Assembly (NCBI GenBank): GCA_030615235.1
Contig: JAUWZR010000172.1
Span: 1 to 5,691, forward strand
Source of the DNA: Promethearchaeota archaeon
GTDB taxonomy: Archaea > Asgardarchaeota > Lokiarchaeia > Sigyniarchaeales > SOKP01
DNA: 5,691 bases
Direction: 5' to 3'
The number at the start of each line of letters is the position of its first letter. Within the stretch, counting starts at the first letter, position 1. Below, one piece after another: positions 5,670 to 5,691 of this stretch. The translations under genes and the position numbers were made by a program. The notes beneath the pieces were generated by a model that was not told where the DNA came from, made no database searches, and saw nothing but the letters and a program-made list of their open reading frames with translations.

Positions 5670-5691
5670 AGAGCAAATTAGCACCGAAAAT

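Overview
The window is most likely a piece of an archaeal chromosome. The evidence is: (i) a full-length two-ring Cdc48/VAT-type AAA ATPase; (ii) a kinase of the archaeal/eukaryotic PSTK family (selenocysteine synthesis); (iii) strongly AT-rich spacers with TATA-box-like elements about 25-30 bases ahead of start codons and few Shine-Dalgarno sites. The only archaea known to me with PSTK are Methanococcales/Methanopyrus and some Asgard archaea, Lokiarchaeota in particular. The eukaryote-like GPPGCGKT Walker A in the second ATPase ring and the undescribed sensor-like/winged-helix protein fit an Asgard (Lokiarchaeia-like) source somewhat better. That assignment is inference.

Layout. On the minus strand at the left are a DegT/DnrJ/EryC1/StrS-type PLP-dependent sugar aminotransferase (1-1122, C-terminus cut by the window edge) and, upstream of it, a 205-residue unrecognised protein with a C-terminal winged helix (1227-1844). 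A 228-base divergent spacer (1845-2072) carries a possible promoter for each direction. On the plus strand, a small GIY-YIG endonuclease-domain protein (2073-2360, probably leaderless) overlaps by 11 bases a PSTK-type O-phosphoseryl-tRNA(Sec) kinase that starts at TTG (2350-3141). A 248-base AT-rich spacer (3142-3389) with one imperfect hairpin follows. A complete Cdc48 ATPase of 759 residues (3390-5669) then ends in a hydrophobic-Tyr-X proteasome-docking tail. The last 22 bases hold nothing I can name.

How the genes work together. The GIY-YIG and PSTK genes look like one transcript, with PSTK translation likely coupled to its neighbour. PSTK phosphorylates Ser-tRNA(Sec), the step before SepSecS makes Sec-tRNA(Sec), so its presence predicts a selenoprotein-coding genome. 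Cdc48 is an independent housekeeping gene for protein unfolding and probably feeds the 20S proteasome. The aminotransferase belongs to nucleotide-sugar and surface-glycan synthesis. I see no mobile element, CRISPR array, rRNA or tRNA, and no operon-scale novel system. The most interesting items are the Sec kinase and its coupling to a GIY-YIG protein, the winged-helix protein of unknown role, and the unusual features of Cdc48.
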